Assembly: GCF_000425425.1 (NCBI RefSeq)
Contig: NZ_AUDK01000032.1
Location: forward strand, 1-41,617
Length of the DNA stretch: 41,617 nucleotides
DNA from: Flavobacterium daejeonense DSM 17708
GTDB taxonomy: Bacteria; Bacteroidota; Bacteroidia; Flavobacteriales; Flavobacteriaceae
Reading direction: 5' to 3'
The notes beneath the pieces are model-generated. The model was not told the origin of the DNA and made no database searches. It saw nothing but the letters and a program-made list of their open reading frames with translations. Below are positions 7,631 through 16,400 of the stretch, in pieces. Each line of letters begins with the position of its first letter. The stretch's first letter is position 1. The position numbers and the translations under genes are program-made.

Positions 7631-8161
7631 ATGAAATCATTAGTTATATCTAATTTGCGTAAAAAATTACAAGAAAATAAAAAGCTTGTACTGTTTATAA
7701 TCACTAAAAAATTAATTACTGTATTAGTTTTAATGTTTTTAAGCAGTTCCTGTATCAGCACAAAATCAACCTTGAAAAATGTAAATAATAACGCGCCTAT
7801 CCCTAAACTTTCCAGAGAGAACACCTTTATCATTACCGAATACAGTAAAGACAAAAAATACGGTTACAACAAAGACTACCCTATCAATATATTTTACTAC
7901 AACACAAACAACGAACAGTTAAACGAAGAGCGTTTTCTAAACGCGCTGGCAGGCCCAAAAGGGGAAAAAATCACCTATACGAAAATAGAAACCTGCTGTC
8001 CTTTTCCTTCCAAAAGAACTTCTATGGGAGCGGGTTTTTTAAATATGTATGAAATTCGATGGGAAGGTCAAAAAAAACCAATTACCTTATATCTGAATAT
8101 TTACGAAAAAGGGTTTTTAATGTGTCCAATGGGATTAAGCATTAAAAAAATCAACCCGTAA
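7631..8161 (+). CDS. putative lipoprotein of unknown function located before kdsA
   Basis: 176 residues. A basic N-terminal stretch of about 26 residues is followed by a hydrophobic run and a lipobox SSSC (Cys41), so an envelope lipoprotein is likely. The long n-region hints that the true start may lie further downstream. The mature part has two short conserved-looking blocks: 'FLNALAGPKGEKITYTKIET' with 'CCPFPSKRTSMGAGFLNMYEI', and 'LYLNIYEKGFLMCPMGLSI'. As I recall, homologues beside kdsA are sometimes labelled as KDO-8-P aldolase in databases. There is no aldolase motif here, so I regard that name as carried over from the neighbour. Function unknown. Confidence 0.75.
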   Translation: MKSLVISNLRKKLQENKKLVLFIITKKLITVLVLMFLSSSCISTKSTLKNVNNNAPIPKLSRENTFIITEYSKDKKYGYNKDYPINIFYYNTNNEQLNEERFLNALAGPKGEKITYTKIETCCPFPSKRTSMGAGFLNMYEIRWEGQKKPITLYLNIYEKGFLMCPMGLSIKKINP

Positions 8162-8231
8162 AAATCTTTTTTCTTCAGAATTTCAATATCAAAAAAATAG
8201 AATTTTAAAACGTCAAGTCGCAAATCATAAC

Positions 8232-8239
8232 TACCTTTG
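8232..8239 (+). promoter_or_regulatory. putative -7 box for kdsA
   Basis: TACCTTTG fits TAnnTTTG and lies 19 nt upstream of the kdsA ATG. The -33 region has no clear TTG. Confidence 0.5.
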
Positions 8240-8258
8240 CAACTTCAAAAAATCACCT

Positions 8259-9077
8259 ATGAACATACAAAATATTCCCCAAATTAAGCATACCGAAAGC
8301 GGTAATTTCTTTTTGCTTTCAGGTCCTTGCGCCATTGAAGGAGAAGAAATGGCTTTGCGTATTGCCGAAAAAATTGTTGGCATTACTGATAAATTACAAA
8401 TTCCTTATGTTTTTAAAGGTTCTTTCAAAAAAGCCAATCGTTCCCGAATTGACAGCTTTTCAGGAATTGGCGATGAAAAAGCCTTGAAAATTCTTCGAAA
8501 AGTTTCTGAAACTTTTCATATTCCAACAGTAACGGACATCCACACCAATGAAGATGCTGATAAAGCAGCTCAATATGTTGATGTTTTACAAATTCCGGCC
8601 TTCTTAGTACGTCAAACGGATTTGGTAGTGGCGGCTGCGAATACCGGAAAAACCGTGAATTTGAAAAAAGGACAATTTATGAGTCCGGAAAGTATGAAAC
8701 ACGCCGTACAAAAAGTATTGGACTGCAACAATCAAAATGTGATGGTTACGGATCGCGGAACGATGTTTGGTTATCAGGATATGATTGTAGATTTCAGAGG
8801 GATTCCTACCATGCAACAATATGCATCAACCGTACTGGATGTTACCCATTCGTTACAACAACCTAATCAAACTGCCGGAGTTACCGGAGGTCGTCCGGAT
8901 ATGATTGAAACTATTGCCAAAGCCGGAATTGCAGTTGGCGTAGATGGAATTTTTATCGAAACACATTTTGACCCGGCTAATGCCAAAAGTGATGGGGCTA
9001 ATATGTTGCACTTAGATTATTTTGAAAATCTAATGACAAAATTAGTCGCTATCAGAAAAACAGTTAACGCATTTTAA
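8259..9077 (+). CDS. kdsA: 3-deoxy-8-phosphooctulonate synthase
   Basis: Condenses phosphoenolpyruvate with arabinose 5-phosphate to KDO-8-phosphate, the first committed step to the KDO of lipopolysaccharide; cytosolic. 272 residues. Motifs: SGPCAIEGEE (residues 21-30), FKGSFKKANRSRIDSF, PTVTDIH, LQIPAFLVRQTDL, NLKKGQFMSPESM, VTDRGTMFGYQDM, DVTHSLQQPNQTAG and the metal-ligand region FIETHFDPANAKSDGA. Cys24 in GPCAIE sits where the metal-dependent class (such as the Aquifex enzyme) has its metal-binding Cys; the metal-independent class has Asn there. This enzyme should therefore need a divalent metal. It is followed 22 nt later by an outer-membrane protein gene, consistent with an envelope operon. 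Confidence 0.97.
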   Translation: MNIQNIPQIKHTESGNFFLLSGPCAIEGEEMALRIAEKIVGITDKLQIPYVFKGSFKKANRSRIDSFSGIGDEKALKILRKVSETFHIPTVTDIHTNEDADKAAQYVDVLQIPAFLVRQTDLVVAAANTGKTVNLKKGQFMSPESMKHAVQKVLDCNNQNVMVTDRGTMFGYQDMIVDFRGIPTMQQYASTVLDVTHSLQQPNQTAGVTGGRPDMIETIAKAGIAVGVDGIFIETHFDPANAKSDGANMLHLDYFENLMTKLVAIRKTVNAF

Positions 9078-9099
9078 TCTTTAATTCTATAAATAAATC

Positions 9100-9960
9100 G
9101 TGAAAAAATTAATTACTGCTGCCTTTGTTGCTTTTTTATTTGTGAACAATCTGAGCGCACAGGAAGAAATAAAAGTTCAGGACAAATATACCGCCCACAA
9201 CAAAGGAAAATTCTTTATTAGCTGGGGAGGAAACCGCGAAAGTTATACTAAATCAGATGTTACTTTTAAAGGTGACGGTTATAATTTTACCGTAGAAAAT
9301 ATGAAAGCCCACGATAAACCAAAAGGTTGGCATATTGATTATATTAATCCTTCCCGAATGACTATCCCACAAACCAATTTCCGTTTGGGATATTTCTTTA
9401 GCGACCATTACAGCGTAACTGTAGGTGTGGATCACATGAAATATGTGATGACACAAAATCAAACAGCTAATGTTACCGGAGAAATTAATTTACCACTAAC
9501 CGAAGCTGGATCAGTTCATAACGGTGTTTACAATAATACTCCCGTTGATTTTACAGATGGAACTTTCTTAAAATACGAACACACAGACGGTTTAAATTAC
9601 GTTCATACCGAGGTTTCAAGATTTGACGACATTTCTTCTTTACTGAATCTTCCTAATATCGATAAAGTGCAAATTAACTTAACAGAAGGTCTGGGTGCTG
9701 GTCTTTTATATCCTCGAACGAATACTACTTTACTAGGAAAAGAACGTCATGATGATTTTCACGTTTCCGGATATGGATTTTCGGCAAAAGCAGGTTTAAA
9801 TTTTACCTTCTTTAAACATTTTTACCTTCAGGGAGAATTAAAAGGCGGTTACATCAACATGCTGGACATCCGAACCACACAAAGTCCAACAGACAAAGCG
9901 GCTCAGGATTTCTTCTTTTTCCAACAAATTATAGCATTTGGAGGAATTTTTAAAATATAA
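9100..9960 (+). CDS. putative outer-membrane beta-barrel protein
   Basis: 286 residues from a GTG start at 9100. A cleavable signal peptide (MKKLITAAFVAFLF..., cut after ...LSA-QEE) is followed by alternating polar/aromatic segments typical of beta-strands: 'KFFISWGGNRESY', 'NFRLGYFFSDHYSVTVGVDHMKY', 'GFSAKAGLNFTFFKHFYLQGELKGGY'. The end is 'IIAFGGIFKI', a hydrophobic final strand as in outer-membrane proteins. No named family is recognised. It follows kdsA by 22 nt and is closed by a strong terminator, so it is probably co-transcribed with kdsA. Confidence 0.75.
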   Translation: MKKLITAAFVAFLFVNNLSAQEEIKVQDKYTAHNKGKFFISWGGNRESYTKSDVTFKGDGYNFTVENMKAHDKPKGWHIDYINPSRMTIPQTNFRLGYFFSDHYSVTVGVDHMKYVMTQNQTANVTGEINLPLTEAGSVHNGVYNNTPVDFTDGTFLKYEHTDGLNYVHTEVSRFDDISSLLNLPNIDKVQINLTEGLGAGLLYPRTNTTLLGKERHDDFHVSGYGFSAKAGLNFTFFKHFYLQGELKGGYINMLDIRTTQSPTDKAAQDFFFFQQIIAFGGIFKI

Positions 9961-9994
9961 TTCAATTCTTTCAAGACTTTTTTTTTAACTATAC

Positions 9995-10030
9995 AGAGGT
10001 TTGTTATTTTTATTACAAACCTCTTTTTTT
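9995..10030 (+). terminator. rho-independent terminator after the outer-membrane protein gene
   Basis: A 10-bp perfect stem (AGAGGTTTGT at 9995-10004 with ACAAACCTCT at 10015-10024), a 10-nt loop and a T-tract. Confidence 0.85.
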
Positions 10031-10085
10031 ATCCTAAAAAACAATACTAAAGACAAATAAATACTGCTCAGTTCCAAAAAAAATT

Positions 10086-10093
10086 TATTTTTG
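10086..10093 (+). promoter_or_regulatory. weak candidate -7 box for the PAS histidine kinase
   Basis: TATTTTTG fits TAnnTTTG, 66 nt upstream of the ATG at 10160. The region is A/T-rich and no -33 TTG is present, so this could be chance. Confidence 0.25.
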
Positions 10094-10159
10094 TTTAAAG
10101 ATTCCCCAAATCTCTTGCAAACCTATTTACTTGTAATAAGCCTGTTGTAGTAAATATTT

Positions 10160-11260
10160 ATGACTAAAAACAAAGAAAAAGCCATTCTCAATCCTCTTGA
10201 TGCTTTTAATAACTTCGAAAATTTTTTTGACAGTTCTCATGATTTATTTTGTGTGGCCGGATACGATGGTTATTTCAAAAGAATCAATCCGGCGGTTTCT
10301 AAAGTTTTAGAATACAGCGAAGAAGAATTATTTGCACGCCCTATTAATGATTTTGTTTACCAAAGTGATAAAGAAAGAACTAATACGGCACGAAATGAAC
10401 TCAGAATCCGAATTCCTTTATTCGATTTTGAAAACAGGTATTTAACCAAAAGCGGACAAATTGTATGGCTTTTATGGACATCCATTCCTATTGAAGAAGA
10501 GCAACTTATCTATGCCGTTGCAAAAAATATTACTCACAAAAAAGAATTAGAAAAAGAACGAAAACTACATCTCAAAAAACTCACCGAAATCAACAACGAA
10601 TTCAAACAACTGAGTTATTCGACTGCACATGATTTACGATCACCGGTAAACAATATGCTGGCGATTTTTGATTTGATGGAAACCGAAGATATTAAAAATG
10701 AAGAAACGCTGGAATTTATCAATATTCTTAAAACCACAGCAGATACTTTAAAAGAAAATTTAAACGAATACATCAAGCTTTTAAACGCCCAAAATCACAG
10801 TGAAACACAGTTGGAAGAAATTGATTTAAAAGACACTTTGGATGAAGTTTTTCTCTCTATCAATTCTTTAATTCAAAACTCAGAAGCTTCTATTAGCGTT
10901 GATTTTTCAGAAGTTCAAAAAATTAATTTCAATAAATCTTATCTCAAAAGTATCTTTTTGAATTTGATTACCAACTCCATAAAGTATGCTAAACCAAATA
11001 CTTTAGCCTCAATTTCTATTCGTTCAGAAATAAATAACGGTAAAACACAATTGATTATTTCTGACAACGGAATCGGATTTGACATGAGTAAAGTGAAAGA
11101 TAAAGTCTTTGGTTTGCATCAAAAGTTTAGCAATCATAACGACAGCAACGGAATTGGATTATATCTTGTTTACAATCAAATTACAACTTTAGGCGGTCAA
11201 ATTACACTTGACAGTACAATAAATGAAGGGGCAACTTTTACTATAACTTTTAAGAGTTAA
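10160..11260 (+). CDS. soluble PAS-domain sensor histidine kinase
   Basis: 366 residues with no signal peptide or membrane segment, so a cytosolic sensor. A PAS fold covers about residues 20-125 ('DLFCVAGYDGYFKRINPAVSKVLEYSEEEL' region through 'YAVAKNIT'). A short coiled linker follows (126-150), then the HisKA helix with H-box STAHDLRSP and phospho-acceptor His157. The HATPase_c domain has its N-box at NLITNSIKY (268-276), G1 at DNGIGFD (302-308) and G2 at GIGLYLV (331-337). All kinase motifs look intact. No response regulator is adjacent, so its partner is encoded elsewhere. It converges with the PUL genes, whose last stop lies 39 nt away. Confidence 0.93.
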   Translation: MTKNKEKAILNPLDAFNNFENFFDSSHDLFCVAGYDGYFKRINPAVSKVLEYSEEELFARPINDFVYQSDKERTNTARNELRIRIPLFDFENRYLTKSGQIVWLLWTSIPIEEEQLIYAVAKNITHKKELEKERKLHLKKLTEINNEFKQLSYSTAHDLRSPVNNMLAIFDLMETEDIKNEETLEFINILKTTADTLKENLNEYIKLLNAQNHSETQLEEIDLKDTLDEVFLSINSLIQNSEASISVDFSEVQKINFNKSYLKSIFLNLITNSIKYAKPNTLASISIRSEINNGKTQLIISDNGIGFDMSKVKDKVFGLHQKFSNHNDSNGIGLYLVYNQITTLGGQITLDSTINEGATFTITFKS

Positions 11261-11299
11261 TTTTTTGAACAAAAACAAGAATTATCCTTAATTCATCAA

Positions 11300-13231
11300 T
11301 TATTTAACTGCCTTGATTTTGTTTTTTTTACCAATACCATTTTCATTAAAAGCTTCAATAGTAAAATAATAAGTTGTTCCTTTATCTAAACCTCTAAAAT
11401 CATACGAATTATCTCCATAAACCATAATATTATTATATAATTTATCCGGGGCAATTCCGTAATAAATTGTATAACCAACAGCGTCATTTTGTTTTTTCCA
11501 AGAAATCATCGCATTCCTTGAATCTGATTGATTTCGATCAACCTTAAACGAAGAAACGGCTTTTGGCTTATTTGCCAAACCATTTCCAAAAACCCTGAAA
11601 TCAGAAATAGCAAACAGTCCGGAAGCATTATGAACATTAACCATTTTTATAAAACGTGCTTTAAATGGTTTGCTTAATTCTACATAATCATGAGGTACAT
11701 CTTTATCATTTTTTGATTTATCCACCACCAAAGTCCAATTTTGAGCGTCATCTGACATATAAATTTTATACTGATAATAAATATCCATCGCTTTATTGTA
11801 TTGTGTGGCTTTATGATCGGCATAATTAATTTGTAAAGCGTTAATTTCCATTGGTCGTCCTAAATCCATTTGAAGCCATTCCCCGGGATTAGCCGTTTTA
11901 GCCGACCAATACGTTTGAATATTTTCGTCGGTTAAATTTTCAGAATTGTAACAAAATCTCTCGAATACTTTTTTTCCGCCATTATCCATTCTGTTAGTTT
12001 CAACTTCCATACATTCTTCAAAAGAAGAAACGCTTACCGGTTTTTTATAAGAAAGCAACATCCAGCCTGAAGACGCTCCGCTAGTCTGATCACGCTGATT
12101 TGTTGGCAGCACAATCGGAAAATCACCATAGGCGGTAATAGAATACATAATATCATCTTTATCATATCCGGCAGGAAACATGTCAATACGACGTTCAAAA
12201 CGATCTTTAATGGAAATTTTACAGGTTCCGGTATTCCAATAATTTCCGTAATTATCAGCAAAAGTATTTCCGTGTCCCGCTCCTATTACAAATCCGCCCG
12301 GTTTATACGACATCGGATTGTGTTTTTGATAAACAAAAGGGCCAAGAGGATGATTCCCAACATGAACGCCGTTAGCATAACCTTTAAATTCCGTTGCCGG
12401 TGCGCCATATTGCATGTAATATTTACCATTATGCTTAGTCATCCAAGCTCCTTCTATAAAATTTCCCCAAGGCGCGGGTTCCATATCATTATTAGGTCCA
12501 AAACGCTCCCATCCATGTTGCGAAGGATCTAAACCAACGACCGCCTTAGCCTCTCCATACGGATGCTGAATATCCTCAACCTCTGTTGCTTCATATAATT
12601 TTGCATAATCTGCCTGATTCCCTTTTGGCAACCAGGTTTTGTAATCAACCTCAACGCCTACCAAAGGTAATTTTCCACTGGATCCATAATACATATACAC
12701 TTTTTTATCATCATCCTGAAAAATAGCGGGATCCCATGTGGGCAACATCGCCTGATTTACATGACGAGTCCATCTTCCGGATTTTGGATTAGCCGTTTTC
12801 CAGATAGGATGATCTCGTTTCCAGGTAGAACCCACATAAAACAAAGTATCATTTACCACCCAGGCTGCCGGAGCACACTGGTCGTCATCTCCGGGTTGTC
12901 TTTGAAAACTTCCGTAAACAAAATTCCAATCGGACATATCTTTGCTCCAAAAAAATCCTGCCTGATTAGTCGCAAATAAATAATATTCGCCTTTATAGGT
13001 AATGATAACCGGATCGGCACTGGAACGTCTCGAAACTGAAATTCCGTTATGATTATAAGTCGTATAATTGTAACCGATGTTTATTGGATTACAAAAAGTA
13101 GTTGCCGGTTTTTCGGGATCAAACCACTCAGTTTTGTTCGAATTTACTGTTTGTTGCGCCAAAATATTATTGACACCAAACAGCAAAAAAAATAAAACAA
13201 CTAAGGAAAATAGTTTTTCGTTTTTTTTCAT
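11300..13231 (-). CDS. GH43-like secreted glycosidase with F5/8C (discoidin) and Fn3 domains
   Basis: I start at the ATG at 13231 (643 residues), which gives a clean signal peptide (MKKNEKLFSL..., ending near ...NILAQ). The longer frame from 13291 would overlap the upstream gene. Residues about 45-400 form a five-bladed propeller like GH43. Candidate catalytic residues are Asp73 in SSADPVIITYKG (general base), Asp167 in TWDPAIF (pKa modulator) and Glu260 in FIEGAWMTKHNGKYYM (general acid). A discoidin-like domain follows (about 420-550: 'DENIQTYWSA', 'GEWLQMDLG', 'ARFIKMVNV'), then an Fn3 domain (about 555-643). GH43 members act on arabinose, xylose or galactose linkages; the substrate here is not deducible. 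Last gene of the PUL. Confidence 0.82.
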   Translation of the reverse strand: MKKNEKLFSLVVLFFLLFGVNNILAQQTVNSNKTEWFDPEKPATTFCNPINIGYNYTTYNHNGISVSRRSSADPVIITYKGEYYLFATNQAGFFWSKDMSDWNFVYGSFQRQPGDDDQCAPAAWVVNDTLFYVGSTWKRDHPIWKTANPKSGRWTRHVNQAMLPTWDPAIFQDDDKKVYMYYGSSGKLPLVGVEVDYKTWLPKGNQADYAKLYEATEVEDIQHPYGEAKAVVGLDPSQHGWERFGPNNDMEPAPWGNFIEGAWMTKHNGKYYMQYGAPATEFKGYANGVHVGNHPLGPFVYQKHNPMSYKPGGFVIGAGHGNTFADNYGNYWNTGTCKISIKDRFERRIDMFPAGYDKDDIMYSITAYGDFPIVLPTNQRDQTSGASSGWMLLSYKKPVSVSSFEECMEVETNRMDNGGKKVFERFCYNSENLTDENIQTYWSAKTANPGEWLQMDLGRPMEINALQINYADHKATQYNKAMDIYYQYKIYMSDDAQNWTLVVDKSKNDKDVPHDYVELSKPFKARFIKMVNVHNASGLFAISDFRVFGNGLANKPKAVSSFKVDRNQSDSRNAMISWKKQNDAVGYTIYYGIAPDKLYNNIMVYGDNSYDFRGLDKGTTYYFTIEAFNENGIGKKNKIKAVK

Positions 13232-13265
13232 GTTAATGTAAGTTTTAAAAAAAGCCCAAAAAAAA

Positions 13266-14054
13266 TTATTTTTCCGATTGTACTCTTTCAATTAATAACT
13301 CCGGCTCATTAGTAGTAATAAAATTGAATTGATGCGCTATTATCCAATCCATTTCAGCAGTATCGTTTACCGTCCAGACATTTAGAATAATATTATTTTC
13401 TTTAGCTTCTTTAATCCATTCCGGATGTTTTTTAAAAACCGAATAATGATAATCAATGCCATTAATTTGGTCAGCTTTGATTTCTTTAGGAGATTTATTT
13501 CCTTCTAAATATTGCAAAGAAGCTTTAGTATCCACACTTCTGATTTGTTTTAAAATATCATAATCAAAACTAATGTAAACTGTAATTTTTTCAGCTTTGA
13601 GTTTTTTAATGGTTTCTACCACTTTCAGGGCGGTTATTTTTCCTCTTTCTTTGCTAATCGCGGAAGGTTTTATTTCGCAAACTAAAAGGGTTTTTTTATT
13701 ATTTCTTTTCCCTTCTTTGATATATTCGTTCAAAGTAGGCAGCTGCTCTCCGTTAACCAGTTTAAATTTTATTAAACTGGCATAATTGGTTTCCTCAATA
13801 AGTAATTTATTATAATGAGCATCGTGATTAATAACCAGCGAATCATCAGCTGTTCTCCAGACATCAAATTCAGAGCCTGCGAGTTTTAAATCGATGGCAT
13901 GTCTTAAAGCGGCAATTGAATTTTCGGGTAAATTATTTTTTTTCCATGCTCCGCGATGCGCCACAACGGCATTCATTTTCACACCACAGGAGGAAATAAG
14001 TAAATACAACAAAAAAATAACACTACAAACCGCTTTTCTCAAAAAATTCATCAT
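13266..14054 (-). CDS. glycerophosphodiester phosphodiesterase family lipoprotein
   Basis: 262 residues. A type II signal peptide ends in LISSC (Cys23), placing the enzyme in the periplasm or on the surface. The GDPD TIM-barrel motifs are present: AHRG with His33/Arg34, LPENS with Glu44, SEFDVW with Glu62 and Asp64, and NHDAHYN with His77 as the second catalytic His. The final segment 'ILNVWTVND' plus 'FITTNEPELL' is typical of the family C-terminus. The family cleaves glycerophosphodiesters to glycerol 3-phosphate and an alcohol. Inside a PUL, a plausible target is a phosphoglycerol substituent on a glycan; that is inference. It lies 68 nt after GH3 and 34 nt before the GH43 gene. Confidence 0.9.
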   Translation of the reverse strand: MMNFLRKAVCSVIFLLYLLISSCGVKMNAVVAHRGAWKKNNLPENSIAALRHAIDLKLAGSEFDVWRTADDSLVINHDAHYNKLLIEETNYASLIKFKLVNGEQLPTLNEYIKEGKRNNKKTLLVCEIKPSAISKERGKITALKVVETIKKLKAEKITVYISFDYDILKQIRSVDTKASLQYLEGNKSPKEIKADQINGIDYHYSVFKKHPEWIKEAKENNIILNVWTVNDTAEMDWIIAHQFNFITTNEPELLIERVQSEK

Positions 14055-14122
14055 ACTAATACTTCTTTCTTTGGGAGAAAAAGCCCTTCAAAAGAAGAGC
14101 TTTTAACCAATTAATAAACCAA

Positions 14123-16399
14123 CTATTTAACTAACCCGAAACTTACTTTGTTTTCTACAGCAGAATCTTTTCCAACAAAAACTTCAAACTGTCCCGGTTC
14201 GGCTACAAATTGTAAATCAGAATTATAGAATTTTAAATCTTCAACTGAAATCTCAAAACTCACTGTTTGCACCTCCCCTTTTTTAAGGAATATTTTTTGG
14301 AATCCTTTTAATTCTTTTAGCGGTCTTGTCACGGAACCTACCAAATCTCTAATGTACAATTGCACTATTTCTTTTCCGTCATAATTCCCTGTATTGGCAA
14401 CATCAATACTTACTTTTAATTTTTCGTCAAAATTCATTTTATCAGATGAAATTTTCAAGTTTGAATAATCAAAATTAGTATAGCTCAATCCATACCCAAA
14501 TGGATACAAAGGCTCATTTCTTTCATCGATATAATTAGACCTGAATTTTTCAAATTTACCTTCCTTATTCATCAAAGGTCTTCCGGTATTTTTTTGATTG
14601 TAATAAATAGGCACCTGACCAACGCTTCTTGGAAAGCTAGTCGTTAATTTTCCTGATGGATTTTCATTTCCGTATAAAACATCCGCAATGGCATAACCAG
14701 CTTCACTTCCGGCAAACCAGGCATTTAAAATAGCCGGTACCGTTTCATTTTCCTGAACCAATACCAAAGGTCTTCCGGTAAATAAAACCAACACAACCGG
14801 CTTGCCTGTTTTTAGTAATTCCTGTAATAAATCTTTTTGCGCCTGTGGAATTTCAAGATTAGTTCTACTGCTGCTTTCCCCGCTCATCTCCGCCGATTCT
14901 CCTAAAGCGGCAATAATTACATCGGCCTGATTAGCCACTTTTAAAGCTTCGTTAGTTAATTCTTCTTGGGTTCTGTTATCTCTGTGAAGGGTTTTGCCAA
15001 ACATTGTCGCTTTCTCTTCAAAAACGGCATCATAATCTAAATTACTTCCTTTGGCATAAAGAACTTTTGCATTATTACCTACTACTTCTTTAATTCCTGC
15101 AATTAATGAAATCGATTTATCCATATTAGTAGCCACACTCCAGGTTCCTGCCATATTTTCTTTGGCATCCGCCAAAGGACCAATAACAGCCACAGTTGCT
15201 GATTTTTTTAATGGTAAAATTTGATTCATATTTTTTAATAAAACCAGAGATTGAGCCGAAATTTTGCGGGCTTCTGTTCTGTTTGCCGTGGTGTAAACCT
15301 CCGTTCTAGCTCTTTTTACATCACAATATTTATATGGATTCTGGAACAATCCTAAGTCATATTTGGCTTCCAAAATAAGTCTTACCGCGTTATTAATTTG
15401 TGCCAAAGTCACTTTGTTTTCTGCCAAAGATTTTTTCAACGTCGTTAAAAATCCTTCTCCTACCATATCCATTTCAATTCCGGCATTCAAAGCTAAAGCA
15501 GAAACAGTTTGTAAATCCCCCATTCCGTGGGCGATCATTTCGGGAATTCCGGTATAATCAGTAACTACAAAACCTTTAAAACCCCATTGCTTTCTTAAAA
15601 CATCTGTCATCAACCATTTGTTTCCGGTAGCAGGAATCCCATCTACTTCATTAAAAGATGCCATCACCGAACCTACACCAGCATCAACAGCAGCTTTGTA
15701 AGGCGGAAAATAATCATTGTACATTTTGATTCTGCTCATGTCAACCGTATTGTAATCTCTGCCTCCATCCGGAGCGCCATATAGAGCAAAATGTTTTACA
15801 CAGGCCATAAGAGTATTATTTTTAGACAAATCATTTTGCTGATAGCCATTAACCATAGCTTTAGCCACCTGACTTCCTAAATAAGGGTCTTCTCCGGATC
15901 CTTCAGAAATTCTTCCCCAACGCGGATCACGGGAAATATCAACCATAGGTGAAAATGTCCAGTTGATACCGTCAGCACTCGCTTCCTGAGCGGCAATTTG
16001 AGCACTTTTTTCTATTAATTTCATATCCCAGCTACACGATAATCCCAATGGAATAGGAAAAGTTGTTTCGTAACCATGAATAACATCCATTCCAAAAAGA
16101 AGCGGAATTTTTAATCTACTTTTCTCTACGGCAATTCGCTGTACTTCCTTAATTTTCTCTACCGATTTGATATTAAACAAACCACCTACTTTGCCTTCAG
16201 CAATATTTTTAGCAATATCAGAACTGCTTGCCTGACCAGTTGTAATATCTCCTGAAGTGGGTAAATTAAGCTGACCTATTTTTTCATCCAAAGTCATTTT
16301 TGAAATTAAGTCATTAACAAATTCGGCTTTAGGTTTAATTTTTTGTCCAAAGCTTAAAAAAGAACATACTAAAAAGAATAATGTTATTTTGTTTCTCAT
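14123..16399 (-). CDS. bglX: GH3 beta-glucosidase (BglX-like)
   Basis: 758 residues, secreted (signal peptide MRNKITLFFLVCSFLSFG-QK). Exo-acting retaining beta-glucosidase family. N-terminal barrel: 'SPMVDISRDPRWGRISEGSGEDP' region (149-171), 'ACVKHFALYG' (199-208), and the nucleophile Asp281 in FVVTDYTG. The alpha/beta sandwich contains 'VVLVLFTGRPLVL', and the C-terminal fibronectin-III-like domain ends in 'FEVFVGKDS'. Length and domain order match BglX. In a GH144 PUL, its likely job is removing glucose from oligosaccharides made by the endo-enzyme. The stop of the upstream esterase and this start are 1 nt apart, so translation is probably coupled. Substrate linkage is inferred from context only. 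Confidence 0.93.
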   Translation of the reverse strand: MRNKITLFFLVCSFLSFGQKIKPKAEFVNDLISKMTLDEKIGQLNLPTSGDITTGQASSSDIAKNIAEGKVGGLFNIKSVEKIKEVQRIAVEKSRLKIPLLFGMDVIHGYETTFPIPLGLSCSWDMKLIEKSAQIAAQEASADGINWTFSPMVDISRDPRWGRISEGSGEDPYLGSQVAKAMVNGYQQNDLSKNNTLMACVKHFALYGAPDGGRDYNTVDMSRIKMYNDYFPPYKAAVDAGVGSVMASFNEVDGIPATGNKWLMTDVLRKQWGFKGFVVTDYTGIPEMIAHGMGDLQTVSALALNAGIEMDMVGEGFLTTLKKSLAENKVTLAQINNAVRLILEAKYDLGLFQNPYKYCDVKRARTEVYTTANRTEARKISAQSLVLLKNMNQILPLKKSATVAVIGPLADAKENMAGTWSVATNMDKSISLIAGIKEVVGNNAKVLYAKGSNLDYDAVFEEKATMFGKTLHRDNRTQEELTNEALKVANQADVIIAALGESAEMSGESSSRTNLEIPQAQKDLLQELLKTGKPVVLVLFTGRPLVLVQENETVPAILNAWFAGSEAGYAIADVLYGNENPSGKLTTSFPRSVGQVPIYYNQKNTGRPLMNKEGKFEKFRSNYIDERNEPLYPFGYGLSYTNFDYSNLKISSDKMNFDEKLKVSIDVANTGNYDGKEIVQLYIRDLVGSVTRPLKELKGFQKIFLKKGEVQTVSFEISVEDLKFYNSDLQFVAEPGQFEVFVGKDSAVENKVSFGLVK

Positions 16400-16400
16400 T

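Noticed and set aside
13232..13291. Upstream start for the GH43-like protein
   Set aside because: It would overlap the GDPD stop and add 20 residues before a standard signal peptide.
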